Shown: positions 47,908-56,730, numbered from the stretch's first letter. The stretch: 64,000 nt of DNA from Helicovermis profundi (GCF_033097505.1 NZ_AP028654.1:1694001-1758000); one strand, 5' to 3'. Made by a program: numbers and translations. The notes: generated from the sequence alone by a model not told the origin.

Positions 47908-48204
47908 ACGAAAAACACCTTGCTCTTTAGAGTAAGGTGTTTTTCGTTTTTGTCTTAAGGTATGGATAAGAACACGCTAAAAAAAGCCAAAAACAAGTAA
48001 AATCTAAATAATAAATAAAATAATCAATTACTATTACTTCAGTTAATAACAAACGCATGGTGGGCTCCACCTTCGATTCCCGCCTTCGGCACCAAGATAA
48101 AAATACCTTGCTCATAGAGTTAGGTATTTTTATATTTTTGTTTAAGGTATGGATGAAAACACGCTAAAAAAAGCCAAAAACATGTAAAATATAAATAATA
48201 AAAA
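47885..48204 (+). repeat. Diverged tandem duplication of the tRNA 3' end and terminator
   Basis: TTCGATTCCCGCCTTCGGCA recurs at 47885 and 48072 (187 bp apart), followed in both copies by a similar terminator and the shared segment ACACGCTAAAAAAAGCC. The second copy has lost the rest of the tRNA. It looks like an attachment-site duplication or an old tandem duplication. No gene is seen up to 48296. Confidence 0.65.
47911..47948 (+). terminator. Terminator of tRNA-Leu(CAA)
   Basis: CGAAAAACACCTTGCTC-TTTA-GAGTAAGGTGTTTTTCG, a nearly perfect hairpin. Confidence 0.88.
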
Positions 48205-48296
48205 ATTATGTATGTACTTTAGGAACTTTCACCATAGTACATTCTCCAATCGTAATTCAAATCATAGTTAACATTATTATTTTAGCTTTTTACCGA

Positions 48297-48758
48297 TTAT
48301 AGTGTATCGATTAGCTTAAACATTTCATTATTTTCAGGAATATCCGTCATAGAATGTCCGTAATGTACATATCTAAGAGTTCCATTTTTATCGATCAACA
48401 TTTGTGCTGGCATCCTTCCTAATTTAAAAAGATTAACCTTTTGTCCATATAGCTTAATAACACTATGTTTTGCATCTGGAATACCATAAAACATATATCC
48501 TTTTTCAGCCCAAAACGAAGTGAATTTTTCTTTATTTTCAGGTCCAACTATAATTATTTCAGTTTCTTTTTTTACGAATAAATCATAATCTTGATGCAAC
48601 TGCATCATATGTTTTCTACAAAATGGTCAAATAAATCCTCTATTAAAAACTATTAGAACATTCTTTTTTTCTTTAAAATTAGAAAGTTTGATTTTATTAC
48701 CTTTAAAATCTTCAATTTCAAAATTTGGAGCTTCTTTATTAATTTTGATACTAGACAT
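48297..48758 (-). CDS. Peroxiredoxin/AhpC-TSA-like protein, candidate selenoprotein (in-frame TGA)
   Basis: A single frame of 153 residues from an ATG preceded by GAGGAGG (MSSIKINKEAPNFEIEDF) to the TAA at 48297, interrupted only by TGA at codon 44 (48627-48629). The local sequence is FNRGFI-TGA-PFCRKHM; in this thioredoxin-fold family the position is Cys of a CPFC-type motif, so the TGA would make U-x-x-C. After the TGA, similarity to the family continues (FKLGRMPAQMLIDKNG). A hairpin with a G in its loop lies at SECIS distance. Selenocysteine is the best reading; a nonsense mutation is the alternative. Confidence 0.72.
48592..48607 (-). promoter_or_regulatory. Candidate bacterial SECIS hairpin
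   Basis: TGATGC-AGTT-GCATCA on the minus strand. The loop begins 26 nt after the TGA and has G as its second base, matching the general bacterial SECIS rules (short apical loop, early G, about 16-37 nt from the UGA). Confidence 0.6.
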
Positions 48759-48823
48759 TTAAACCTCCTCAATATATAAAAAAATGTGCAAATTTTTTAC
48801 ACAGCTATATTTGCATTTTAGAA

Positions 48824-49045
48824 TCAATTGATATGATTCTCTTGCTTGAGCACTTCTTTGAATGCTTCTTCATATTTATCAATAATATAGAAATATGTAG
48901 TATCAAAATACGTAAATCCGTTCTCAATAAATTTATCAGCTATGATTTTAGTATGTTCCAATTCAACATTATCACCAACCATTGCTAAACGCATAAATCC
49001 AAAACCAAATTTTTTAATATTTTCTCCTAAATATTTAGTGTTCAT
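48824..49045 (-). pseudogene. Aldo/keto reductase fragment
   Basis: 73 residues matching only the N-terminus of an aldo/keto reductase (MNTKYLGENIKKFGFGFMRL, then NGFTYFDTTYFY with the catalytic Asp and Tyr region). Normal proteins have 270-380 residues; the C-terminal three quarters are missing and were not found downstream. Remnant gene. Confidence 0.75.
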
Positions 49046-49069
49046 AATTTGCTTAAACTACATTAGCAT

Positions 49070-49513
49070 CTATTTATAGGATTTAGAAGTATTATTTACT
49101 AAGCTATATACATCATCAATGCCTATCTTAACACCATCGACCATATGAATTTCTCTTTTATTTATATCGATTTTTTTAATTTTTCCACTCTTATTAATAT
49201 ATTCTCCACCAGATTTTGTCTTATCAGCCTTAAAGTATATAACTTCTACATCAACCTCATTTGGAAGTTGTGCATCTATTTCTTGTAGTTGATTATCAAT
49301 AAGAGCTTTTCCCATTTCGTCCAATTCTTTTCTTTGATCTGTATATCTTGCTGCTTCTTTAACGGCAGAATTATGTCCAACTACAGCTGCAAATGGTGCG
49401 AATTGAGCCGCTCTATTAGATATAGTCATTTGAGGTCTTCGACTTGAAACGTGATGAGGTAAATGAAGTATATCTTCATATTTCTTTAATTCATTAGAAT
49501 TTTTCTTCTTCAT
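49070..49513 (-). CDS. YolD-like family protein
   Basis: 147 residues with KYEDILHLPHHVSSRRPQM and NRAAQFAPFAA, as in YolD-like proteins often encoded next to an error-prone Y-family polymerase gene. No polymerase gene is adjacent here; the IS110 copy lies directly upstream and may have removed it. Confidence 0.65.
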   Translation of the reverse strand: MKKKNSNELKKYEDILHLPHHVSSRRPQMTISNRAAQFAPFAAVVGHNSAVKEAARYTDQRKELDEMGKALIDNQLQEIDAQLPNEVDVEVIYFKADKTKSGGEYINKSGKIKKIDINKREIHMVDGVKIGIDDVYSLVNNTSKSYK

Positions 49514-49557
49514 AATATCTTGTATGATTAATTAATAAAAATTAATCACATCTCCTT

Positions 49558-49894
49558 GTATAATTAGGTTAGAAATATTGCTTAAGTTTCTTGCGAATAT
49601 TCTTACCTAATTCATTTATATTGTTTGTGATTAAAAATAAGTTCAACCACTTAACATACTGTAATTTTTCTATTATAGTTATCTCATAAAGAGTATATGC
49701 GTCTTCTCCTTGAATGACTCATTTCTTGAGTTTATATTCGTAACAAAGCTTGCATTATTGTGAGATTCTTTGATTTAGCTGGTTGAATTTCTCTTTGATC
49801 ATAAATATTATTAGAGAATTATTCGTGTCACTTACAAGGTTAATTGACTCACTAATTATTGTTACTCTTTATTATTTTAAATGGGGGTTATTTT
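49558..49894 (+). ncRNA. Candidate bridge RNA leader of IS110 copy 2
   Basis: Same leader as copy 1, with the target-like TCTCCTT at 49705-49711 and the donor-like TAGCTGGT at 49776-49783. Confidence 0.58.
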
Positions 49895-51199
49895 ATGTCT
49901 AACTATTACCATTTGCCTGTTGTAGGCATTGATGTTGCTGCTAATTTTTCAGTAGTTACTGCTTTAAAACCTAATGGCGACGTATTCCGTAAGAACCTTA
50001 AAATTAGCCATACACTTGGGGGCTTCAATAAACTTCTTCTTTTTCTACAAAAAATTGAAGAAGAGTTTAACGATAGTCCCAAAGTATTTTGCGAATCCAC
50101 GGGAATATATCATCTTACTCTTCTTCATTTTCTTGTTAAAAATCAGATTGATATACATGTAATAAATCCTCTGATAACTAATTCTAACAAGAATTCGAAC
50201 ATAAGAAAAGTAAAAACTGATAAATTAGATTCTCTTTCCATCGCAAAAATTTGTAAATTTGATAATGTAAAGACTTCAACATTCACTAGTGAGGAGTTTT
50301 TACACCTTAAACTCCTAGTTCGTGAGTATTACAAAGTTGTTGATTTAAAGGCAAATTTGAAAAAAACTTTCTCAAATAATATTTATATTAACTATCCAGG
50401 ACTTCAAAATGCATTTGCTAATATAACAGGTAAGACACCTTTAATATTTATTAGAAAATATCCAACACCTAAACATCTTCTTAACGCTGAGCCCAAAGTT
50501 GTTATTGAACTTCTAACAAAGTCATCAAGACGTGGTTCTAGTTGGGCTAATAATAAATATAACAAACTTATAAAAATCGCTAATAGTGCCAATATCATTG
50601 GTATTACTCCCTTGCTTTTTGAATCTAAAGTAATACGTTTTAGCGAAAGTTTTGATTTTTATACAAATCAACTTAGAAATATTGTAGATGAAATTCACCA
50701 ATATATTGACAATGCCTCTTTTGGAGAAGTATTTAAACAAAATATTAATCTTCTTAAAAGTTTCAAAGGTCTTGGTGATATAACTGCAATTACTTTGTTA
50801 GTTGAAATGGGTGATATTAATAATTTTTCTAAGCCTCAACAACTTGTAGCTTTTTTCGGTGTAGATCCTAGCGTTAATCAATCTGGCAATTTTAGCGGTG
50901 ATCGCAATAAAATGTCCAAACGTGGTACTGCTATAGATAGAAGAGCTTTGTACACAGTCGCTCTTGCTTCAATACGTACAAGTAAAAATAAAAAGCCAAT
51001 AAATCTTGTTTTGTATGAATATTATCACATAGCCCTTGATAAGAAAAAGAAAAAAGTTAAACTTGTAGCTGTTATGAATAAACTACTTCGCTATATTTTT
51101 TCAATACTAAAAAATCAAAAACCATATGAAGTTAGAAATCCACTCGTCCACAAAAGGATGTTTTTAGAATCTAAACTTCATAATCCTGTTGCTGCTTAA
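49895..51199 (+). CDS. IS110-family transposase (DEDD), copy 2
   Basis: Identical to copy 1 in the translated sequence except Asp in place of Gly in the MSKRGTAI-x-RRAL motif near the catalytic serine (GGT to GAT). The change sits close to the active site and may affect activity. Start and domain layout are as in copy 1. Confidence 0.93.
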   Translation: MSNYYHLPVVGIDVAANFSVVTALKPNGDVFRKNLKISHTLGGFNKLLLFLQKIEEEFNDSPKVFCESTGIYHLTLLHFLVKNQIDIHVINPLITNSNKNSNIRKVKTDKLDSLSIAKICKFDNVKTSTFTSEEFLHLKLLVREYYKVVDLKANLKKTFSNNIYINYPGLQNAFANITGKTPLIFIRKYPTPKHLLNAEPKVVIELLTKSSRRGSSWANNKYNKLIKIANSANIIGITPLLFESKVIRFSESFDFYTNQLRNIVDEIHQYIDNASFGEVFKQNINLLKSFKGLGDITAITLLVEMGDINNFSKPQQLVAFFGVDPSVNQSGNFSGDRNKMSKRGTAIDRRALYTVALASIRTSKNKKPINLVLYEYYHIALDKKKKKVKLVAVMNKLLRYIFSILKNQKPYEVRNPLVHKRMFLESKLHNPVAA

Positions 51200-51305
51200 T
51201 AAATATTTTTACAGTAAATAATATTGAATGTTCATTTTTACTCGAGCATTATTTAGTATGCTCATTTTTAATAAGAACTTTTTTTATTAAATTACTTGAC
51301 TATTA

Positions 51306-51800
51306 CTAGCTGGTCTTTAAAGCATCATCATTATTTTCAAGAAATTCTATACCTCCACCTGGTAAATGATAATATGTTTCATCTTTACACACTTCTTCTA
51401 AAACTAAAATTTTATCCTCTGATTTTATTAACGCTTTAACTGTATTTCTAATTGATTTCTTTATATAATCGAAAGTTATTATATCTGATTCAAAAAAACG
51501 TTCTTGAAACTCGGTTAGTGCTTGTATCTGCTCTTTACTATAGCTATTCAATTCCTTTGCTAGTACTAGTTTATCTTCATTATCATTTTTACGATTAATT
51601 ATTCCAATTACTTTTCCCTCATACTCAGATAGTGGTTCGAATTCACCTAAAATATACGCATCAATTCCTTCACCATCTCCTGCAATCGTTCCTTCAATAT
51701 ATCCGTAATTTATTGGATAAAACAAATCATATTTTGGATGCTTTGACCCCAATGGTCTATCAATTTTTATCTTTACAGTTTGTCCTAAATATTTATTCAT
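51306..51800 (-). pseudogene. Pyrophosphatase-like/Nudix fusion gene cut by IS110
   Basis: The N-terminal part (MNKYLGQTVKIKIDRPLGSK, YPINYGYIEGT, AGDGEGIDAYIL) matches a family I inorganic pyrophosphatase-like domain keeping the DGE-x2-D site. After a linker, a Nudix domain begins (VLEEV, YHLPGGGIEFLE) but is interrupted in the Nudix box, where the last residues come from the IS end. The ATG at 51800 lies outside the attC-like site; a longer frame through that site is not credible. Last visible cassette of the array. Confidence 0.7.
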
Positions 51801-51842
51801 AATATTCCCTTTCTCAACATTTACTTCGCTCTGATTTTTGCA

Positions 51843-51961
51843 TAACGTTCCCGCAGTTTCCGTCGTGTCCCCTCTTTGCTTCGATTCGTTTTTTAAAATC
51901 AATATCTAAGCAATTCAATTTCTCTTTAATCACTAAGGATATGAAGGGAACTGGCGTGTTA
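51843..51961 (-). other. attC-like site 1
   Basis: TAAC/GTTA ends; 5' arm CGCAGTTTCC pairs with GGGAACTG-G-CG. Belongs to the acetyltransferase cassette at 52003-52410. Confidence 0.8.
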
Positions 51962-52002
51962 TGTGCCGGTTTCAAAACTTCCATTAACTTTGTTTAACCA
52001 TT

Positions 52003-52410
52003 CTATTCTCCTGATTGGTTTGAATAATTCCTAATACTCATTCCAGTATTTTCCCTCATATCAAATCTTTCATAAAAAGATATCTTGTCTTTATCACAAA
52101 TTAAATCAATCATATATAATTTTTCTAGACTCTCTAACATTAAATTTACTAATTTACTTCCAATGCCTTGACCTTGGTAATCTGGTAGCACTTCTAACAA
52201 TGGTATATATCCCGATATAAATCCGTCAGTTATTGCATATATAAATCCAACAACTCTTTGCTCTTTGTCATCTATCGCCAACCATGTGTAATTGCTATTT
52301 AACAATATTTTTTTAAGCATTTTTCCACTAGGTGGTTTTGGCCAACCTACAAAAAATCCATTGTACTCATATTTTTCGATGTTCTCTTTACTATTTACGT
52401 ACTTAATCAT
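52003..52410 (-). CDS. GNAT acetyltransferase (cassette gene)
   Basis: 135 residues. The acetyl-CoA loop is QGQGIGSKLV within LEVLPDYQGQGIGSKL; the C-terminal SFYERFDM is typical for GNAT. GAGG precedes the ATG. It is in cassette sense, with site 1 after its stop and site 2 upstream. The substrate is unknown; acetyltransferases are common integron cargo. Confidence 0.82.
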   Translation of the reverse strand: MIKYVNSKENIEKYEYNGFFVGWPKPPSGKMLKKILLNSNYTWLAIDDKEQRVVGFIYAITDGFISGYIPLLEVLPDYQGQGIGSKLVNLMLESLEKLYMIDLICDKDKISFYERFDMRENTGMSIRNYSNQSGE

Positions 52411-52472
52411 TTAAATTTTCCTCACGATATAATTTTTAAACAAACACTCCCTAGGGTTTTGAATCTGTCACA

Positions 52473-52591
52473 TAACGTTCCCGCAGTTACCGTCGTATCC
52501 TATTTTTGCTTCGTTTTATTTTTAAAAATCCACATCCAAGTAATTCAACATCTCTTTAGTCGCAAGGGATATGATGGGAACTGGCGTGTTA
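52473..52591 (-). other. attC-like site 2
   Basis: 5' arm CGCAGTTACC and 3' arm GGGAACTG-G-CG between TAAC and GTTA. Belongs to the first repeat-bearing non-coding cassette. Confidence 0.8.
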
Positions 52592-53107
52592 TGTGCCGGT
52601 ACTACATGTTTTAAAAATAATTTTTTTTTTCAATTCTTTATAAATATTCGCCCTAATAAGATATTTTTCGCGAGCAATTACTTCACTTTTTAAATACAAA
52701 GTTGACGCGTCGCATCTAAAACCCTCAGCTCAAGCCTAAATATCTTTCGTGAACATTTACTCCACTTTCTTAATTATAAAATGGCGCGTCGCATTTAAAA
52801 CCTTCAACCAAAACCAAATTGTCTTTCGCGAACAATTGCTCCACTTTCTAAATACAAAGTTAGCGCGTCGCATTTAAACCTTCAACTCAAACCTAAACAT
52901 CTTTCGCGAACATTTACTCTACTTTCTTAAATACAAAGTAGCACGTCGCATTTAAAACCTTCAACTCAAACCAGAATATCTTTCGCGAACATTTGCTCCA
53001 CTTTCTTAAATACAAAATGGCGCGTCGCATCTGAATTATTCTTTACTTCTATATCAATATAAAACAATTATATTTTTTGATGCATAATCTAATGTAGTTC
53101 TGTCACA
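52592..53107. repeat. Non-coding cassette NC1 with five 79-bp tandem repeats
   Basis: No ORF of useful length. The core GCGTCGC recurs near 52703, 52783, 52862, 52940 and 53019 (periods 78-80). Each unit also carries TTTCGCGAAC or TTTCGTGAAC and an ACTTT-x-AAAGT inverted repeat. The low end has TACATGTTTTAA and the high end TTGATGCATAATCTAATG, both shared with NC2-NC4. Confidence 0.85.
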
Positions 53108-53224
53108 TAACGTTCCCGCAGTTTCCGTCGTATCCTATCTTTGATTCATTATATTTTTTAAGTTCATATATATGTAAATCTCAACCCTTTTAATCACGAG
53201 GATATGAAGGGAATTGTCGTGTTA
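53108..53224 (-). other. attC-like site 3
   Basis: CGCAGTTTCC with GGGAATTG-T-CG (one G-T pair). Identical to site 13; belongs to RES cassette copy 1. Confidence 0.82.
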
Positions 53225-53235
53225 GAAGAAGTTTC

Positions 53236-53907
53236 TCAAATTATTTGATACTTAATACTCTTAATCTCAACGGTTTTAATACTATTACATTTAACTATTT
53301 GATCACTAAATAAAGTAAGATTACATTTTTCTGGATTTTGATCAAATAATGAACTAAAATATAACACTCCACCCAAACCTTCTGATTTTATCAATTCAGC
53401 GAAATATTGCATTGGTAAATAATCAAAAGATGATTCAACCTTAGAGAACGACCTAGAGAACATCCCACCCAATAATAAAATAAAAGACGATAGATTAAAA
53501 TCCGCACTATAATCAGAAATAGCATGTTTATCTGTTAAATTTACAATCTTTATATCTTCAGTTAGTTCAAATTCAGCAATTTCTATTTTTGTTCTAGCAT
53601 TTGGTCTTAATTCCGAAACTACTGTTTCAATATCCGTCGCTAAATAAAAATGATTTATTCCATAAGAATTGAATCTACCCAATGACTTTATAGTACTATT
53701 TGGCATCATCATATCTACAACTTCATATGGTTTCTGAATATCATCACGAATTCTACCACGGTAATATTTTTCGCCTTTTTTTAGTTCAAAAGTTTTATTA
53801 AAAATAACACTTTTGAGGCAATCAATGATATCTTTATCAACAAAATACCTATTTGTTGTTTTAATTGATTTGGTAAATTTTTTAAGAACTTCATATTCTC
53901 TATCCAT
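53236..53907 (-). CDS. RES domain protein, copy 1 (cassette gene)
   Basis: 223 residues with the RES pattern: YYRGRIRDD (Arg), GRFNSYGINHFYLATD and VVSELRP (Glu), and a later Ser-rich strand. RES proteins in toxin-antitoxin pairs destroy NAD+. Here there is no Xre antitoxin gene in the cassette, so it may be a stand-alone effector or a non-toxic relative. GTGGG precedes the ATG. The same gene occurs again at 61489-62160 with identical protein. Confidence 0.8.
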   Translation of the reverse strand: MDREYEVLKKFTKSIKTTNRYFVDKDIIDCLKSVIFNKTFELKKGEKYYRGRIRDDIQKPYEVVDMMMPNSTIKSLGRFNSYGINHFYLATDIETVVSELRPNARTKIEIAEFELTEDIKIVNLTDKHAISDYSADFNLSSFILLLGGMFSRSFSKVESSFDYLPMQYFAELIKSEGLGGVLYFSSLFDQNPEKCNLTLFSDQIVKCNSIKTVEIKSIKYQII

Positions 53908-53951
53908 AAATACCCACTTTTGAATATTATTACAATTTGAAAAATTTCTGC

Positions 53952-54069
53952 TAACGTTCCCACAGTTACCGTCGTATCCTATCTTTGCTTCATTTTATTC
54001 TTTAAAATTTATAGCAAGTAACTCGATATCTCTTTAGTCGCAAAGGATATGAAGGGAACTGGTGTGTTA
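53952..54069 (-). other. attC-like site 4
   Basis: CACAGTTACC with GGGAACTG-G-TG: the outer G-C pair is changed to A-T in both arms. Belongs to NC2. Confidence 0.8.
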
Positions 54070-54585
54070 TAAGAAGGTGCTGCATGTTTTAACAACACAT
54101 TAATTTTATCAATTGTTTAAAATATTCGCTCAAATAATTCATTTTTCGTGAGCAATTACTTCACTTTCTTAATACAAAGTTGACGCGTCGCATCTAAAAC
54201 CTTCAATCTAAATTAAAATGTCTTTCGCGAACAATTGCTCTACTTTCTAAATACAAAGTTAGCGCGTCGCATTTAAAACCTTCAGCCCAAACCAAACTAT
54301 ATTTCGTGAGCATTTGCTCCACTTTCTTAAATGCAAAATGGCGCGTCGCATTTAAAACCTTAAACTCAAACCAAAACATCTTTCGCGAACATTTACTCTA
54401 CTTTCTTAAATACAAAATGGCGCGTCGCATTTAAAACCTTCGACTCAAAACAAAATATCTTCGCGAACATTTGCTCCACTTTCTTAAATGCAAAATGGCG
54501 CGTCGCATCTGAATTATTTTTTACTTATATATCAATATAAAACAATTATATTTTTTGATGCATAATCTAATGTAGTTCTTTCTTA
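54070..54585. repeat. Non-coding cassette NC2 with five 79-bp tandem repeats
   Basis: Same length (516 bp) and ends as NC1. Repeat cores near 54182, 54261, 54340, 54419 and 54497. The units are not identical to those of NC1, so the copies have diverged. Confidence 0.85.
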
Positions 54586-54702
54586 TAACGTTCCCGCAGT
54601 TTCCGTCGTATCCCTATCTTTATTTCGTTTTATTCTTTAATCTTATATCCAAGCAAATCTCAATCCCTTTAAACATGAGGATATGAAGGGAACTGTGTGT
54701 TA
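54586..54702 (-). other. attC-like site 5
   Basis: CGCAGTTTCC with GGGAACTG; the outer CG of the 3' arm is lost (TGTGTTA), so the pairing is weaker. Belongs to NC3. Confidence 0.75.
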
Positions 54703-55221
54703 TGTGCCGGTACTGCATGTTTTAACAACACTTTAATTTTTTCAATTCTTTATAAACACTCGCTCAAATATGATAGTTTACGTGAGCAAATGCTTCACTT
54801 TCTTAATACAAAGTTGACGCGTCGCATCTAAAACCTTCTACTTAAAACCAAAATATCTTACGTGAACATTTACTCTACTTTCTTAATAAAGAGTTGGCGC
54901 GTCGCATTTAAAACCTTCTTAATAAAACCAAAATATCTTTCGTGAACACTTACTCCACTTTCTTAATGCAAAGTTGACGCGTCGCATTTAAAACCTTCAA
55001 CTCAAACCAAAATATCTTTCGTGAACATTTACTCCATTTTCTTAATGCAAAGTTGGCGCGTCGCATTTAAAACCTTCAATTCAAACCAAAATATCTTTCG
55101 TGAACAATTACTCTACTTTCTTAATTACAAAGTGGCGCGTAGCACCTAAATTGTTTTTCACTCCTAAATCAAATAAAATTGCTATATTTTTTGTTGCATA
55201 ATCTAATGTAGTTCTGTCACA
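54703..55221. repeat. Non-coding cassette NC3 with five 79-bp tandem repeats
   Basis: Directly follows NC2. Repeat cores near 54816, 54896, 54976, 55055 and 55134. The last core has GCGTAGC and the terminal segment differs slightly (TTGTTGCATAATC). Confidence 0.85.
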
Positions 55222-55341
55222 TAACGTTCCCGCAGTTTCCGTCGTGTCCCTATCTTTGCTTCGATTTGTTTTTTAAAATCTATATCCAAGTAATTCGGTT
55301 TCTCTTTAATCACTAGGGATATGAAGGGAACTGGCGTGTTA
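55222..55341 (-). other. attC-like site 6
   Basis: CGCAGTTTCC with GGGAACTG-G-CG. Belongs to the acetyltransferase cassette at 55390-55845. Confidence 0.8.
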
Positions 55342-55389
55342 TGTGTAGTTCTAGGAACTTATTTTATACTTTTTATAAAATAGACAATA

Positions 55390-55845
55390 CTATAATAGCC
55401 ATTCATATCTGCATTTTTTTGTCTCAGTTTCTGAATATGCATCTGAATTCTTTGGTATTTCTATTATCTCTAATAAATTGGCACCTATTAGTTCACATGT
55501 GTTTCTGGAAGGATAATTATCTGGATTACACGTTATAATAACTTTTTCAATTTTATAGTCTAACAAGACCACTTTTAACAGTTCGCAAGCCTTAACTGAA
55601 TATTTATTTCCTCTGTAATTTTCATCAATACCATAACCAATATGCCCTATGTAGTTTATTATTTTTTCATTATTTCCAAATCTAAGATTTATATGACCAA
55701 TGGATTTATCTGAACCATGTAGTAAAACATGAAATTTATATTCAGGACTTCTCTTTTTAACTAGATTGCCAACACTTTTACTTACCATTTTAATATCAAT
55801 TTCATTACCACATATAATGTCATAATCTTTTAGTTGCATTGTCAT
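55390..55845 (-). CDS. GNAT acetyltransferase, RimJ/RimL-like (cassette gene)
   Basis: 151 residues. HINLRFG, then IGYGIDENYRGNKYSVKACELL (acetyl-CoA loop RGNKYS) and CNPDNYPSRNTCELIGANLLE, the latter being the classic RimJ/RimL-type end. Cassette sense. It may modify a protein N-terminus or a small amine. Confidence 0.82.
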   Translation of the reverse strand: MTMQLKDYDIICGNEIDIKMVSKSVGNLVKKRSPEYKFHVLLHGSDKSIGHINLRFGNNEKIINYIGHIGYGIDENYRGNKYSVKACELLKVVLLDYKIEKVIITCNPDNYPSRNTCELIGANLLEIIEIPKNSDAYSETETKKCRYEWLL

Positions 55846-55905
55846 CCCCCTATTAGATAATCAATATTTATAACTCTACTATAACTTTGTTCATAGAATT
55901 GCACA

Positions 55906-56023
55906 TAACGTTCCCGCAATTTCCGTCGTATCCCTATCTTTGTTTCGATTTACTCTTTAAATTCAAATCCAATTTAATCACAATCTCTTTAAACACAGGG
56001 ATATGAAGGAAATTGGCGTGTTA
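55906..56023 (-). other. attC-like site 7
   Basis: CGCAATTTCC with GGAAATTG-G-CG: a compensatory A-T in place of the G-C seen in sites 1 and 6. Belongs to the HigBA cassette. Confidence 0.82.
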
Positions 56024-56054
56024 TCTGACGTTATTTTTTTCAATAATCTATTTT

Positions 56055-56096
56055 GTATATCATATACGATATACTTTTTATATCTTATATGATATA
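56055..56096 (+). promoter_or_regulatory. Twin operator and promoter of the HigBA-like module
   Basis: Two palindromes, GTATATC-N6-GATATAC (56055-56074) and TATATC-N6-GATATA (56079-56096). TATAAT at 56093-56098 ends only 5 nt before the toxin ATG and no ribosome binding site is seen, so the transcript may be leaderless. Confidence 0.55.
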
Positions 56097-56103
56097 ATTA
56101 GAT

Positions 56104-56457
56104 ATGAATTGGAATATCGAATTATATACTAAGGAAAATAAAATTCCTGTTTTAGAATTTATTCAATCATTACCAGCCAAACATCAAGCAAAAATTAAAC
56201 GCGAAATTGATTTGCTTGAAAAATTCGGCATAAATTTGACTTACCCACATACTAAAAAGATTGAAGGTGAAAAATATAAAGGTTTATGGGAATTACGAAT
56301 CAAATTCAGTAGTGATAATACACGAATTTTCTATTTTCTACACCTTAACAAAACCTTTGTATTATTGAATGGATTTCAAAAGAAATCTAATAAAACTCCT
56401 AGTAAACATTTAAAACTAGCTAAAGACTATATGGATAACTATAACGATCGGAGGTAA
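56104..56457 (+). CDS. HigB/RelE-type toxin (phage-derived Gp49-like family)
   Basis: 117 residues: MNWNIELYTKENKIPVLEFI, KIEGEKYKGLWELRIKFS, RIFYFLHLNKTFVLLNGF, a clear Gp49/HigB mRNA interferase pattern. It comes before its antitoxin gene, as in HigBA. It is antisense to the cassette direction and carries its own promoter, so it does not depend on the integron promoter. Confidence 0.85.
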   Translation: MNWNIELYTKENKIPVLEFIQSLPAKHQAKIKREIDLLEKFGINLTYPHTKKIEGEKYKGLWELRIKFSSDNTRIFYFLHLNKTFVLLNGFQKKSNKTPSKHLKLAKDYMDNYNDRR

Positions 56458-56460
56458 CTC

Positions 56461-56730
56461 ATGCAATGGAGCAATGCAAGTAAAATTATAGCTTCTAACC
56501 CAGAAGTTAAAGCTGAACTTCTCAAAAATGAACTTGAATATAAACTCATCGAAGAAGTTATTTCAGCAAGAATTGAACACAATTTAACTCAAAAACAACT
56601 TGCTGATTTAGTTGGTACCAAACAATCTAATATTTCTAGATTTGAAAACGGTAATGCTAACCCATCTATTGAATTTCTTAAAAAGGTAGCACTAGCATTA
56701 AATAAAAAAGTTGAAATACATTTAGTTTAG
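56461..56730 (+). CDS. HigA-type Xre antitoxin
   Basis: 89 residues with a Cro/C1 HTH (NLTQKQLADLVGTKQSNISR, then FENGNANPSIEFLKKVALAL). Three bp after the toxin gene, with GGAGG overlapping the toxin's end. It should neutralise the toxin and bind the twin palindromes at 56055-56096. Confidence 0.88.
   Translation: MQWSNASKIIASNPEVKAELLKNELEYKLIEEVISARIEHNLTQKQLADLVGTKQSNISRFENGNANPSIEFLKKVALALNKKVEIHLV

Larger units (their letters stand above)
49558..51318 (+). mobile_element. IS110-family insertion sequence, copy 2
   Basis: Second copy, offset 15347 from the first, with the same leader and ends. Its left flank is CACATCTCCTT and its right flank AAAGCATC; both copies therefore sit at ATCTCCTT/TAA. 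It cuts the Nudix domain of the outermost visible cassette gene. Confidence 0.92.

Noticed and set aside
48297-48608. Separate 103-residue gene starting MMQLHQ
   Set aside because: It has no ribosome binding site; it is the part of the redoxin gene after the TGA.
49558-51318. Integron integrase in the mobile element next to the array
   Set aside because: The protein is a DEDD IS110 transposase with no tyrosine-recombinase motifs, and another copy lies far from the array.
51843-51902. Start of the pyrophosphatase/Nudix gene at 51902
   Set aside because: The longer frame would run through the attC-like site and lacks a ribosome binding site; the ATG at 51800 is better.
55341-55538. 65-residue plus-strand frame at 55341-55538
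   Set aside because: No ribosome binding site; it overlaps the acetyltransferase gene antisense and starts in the attC end.
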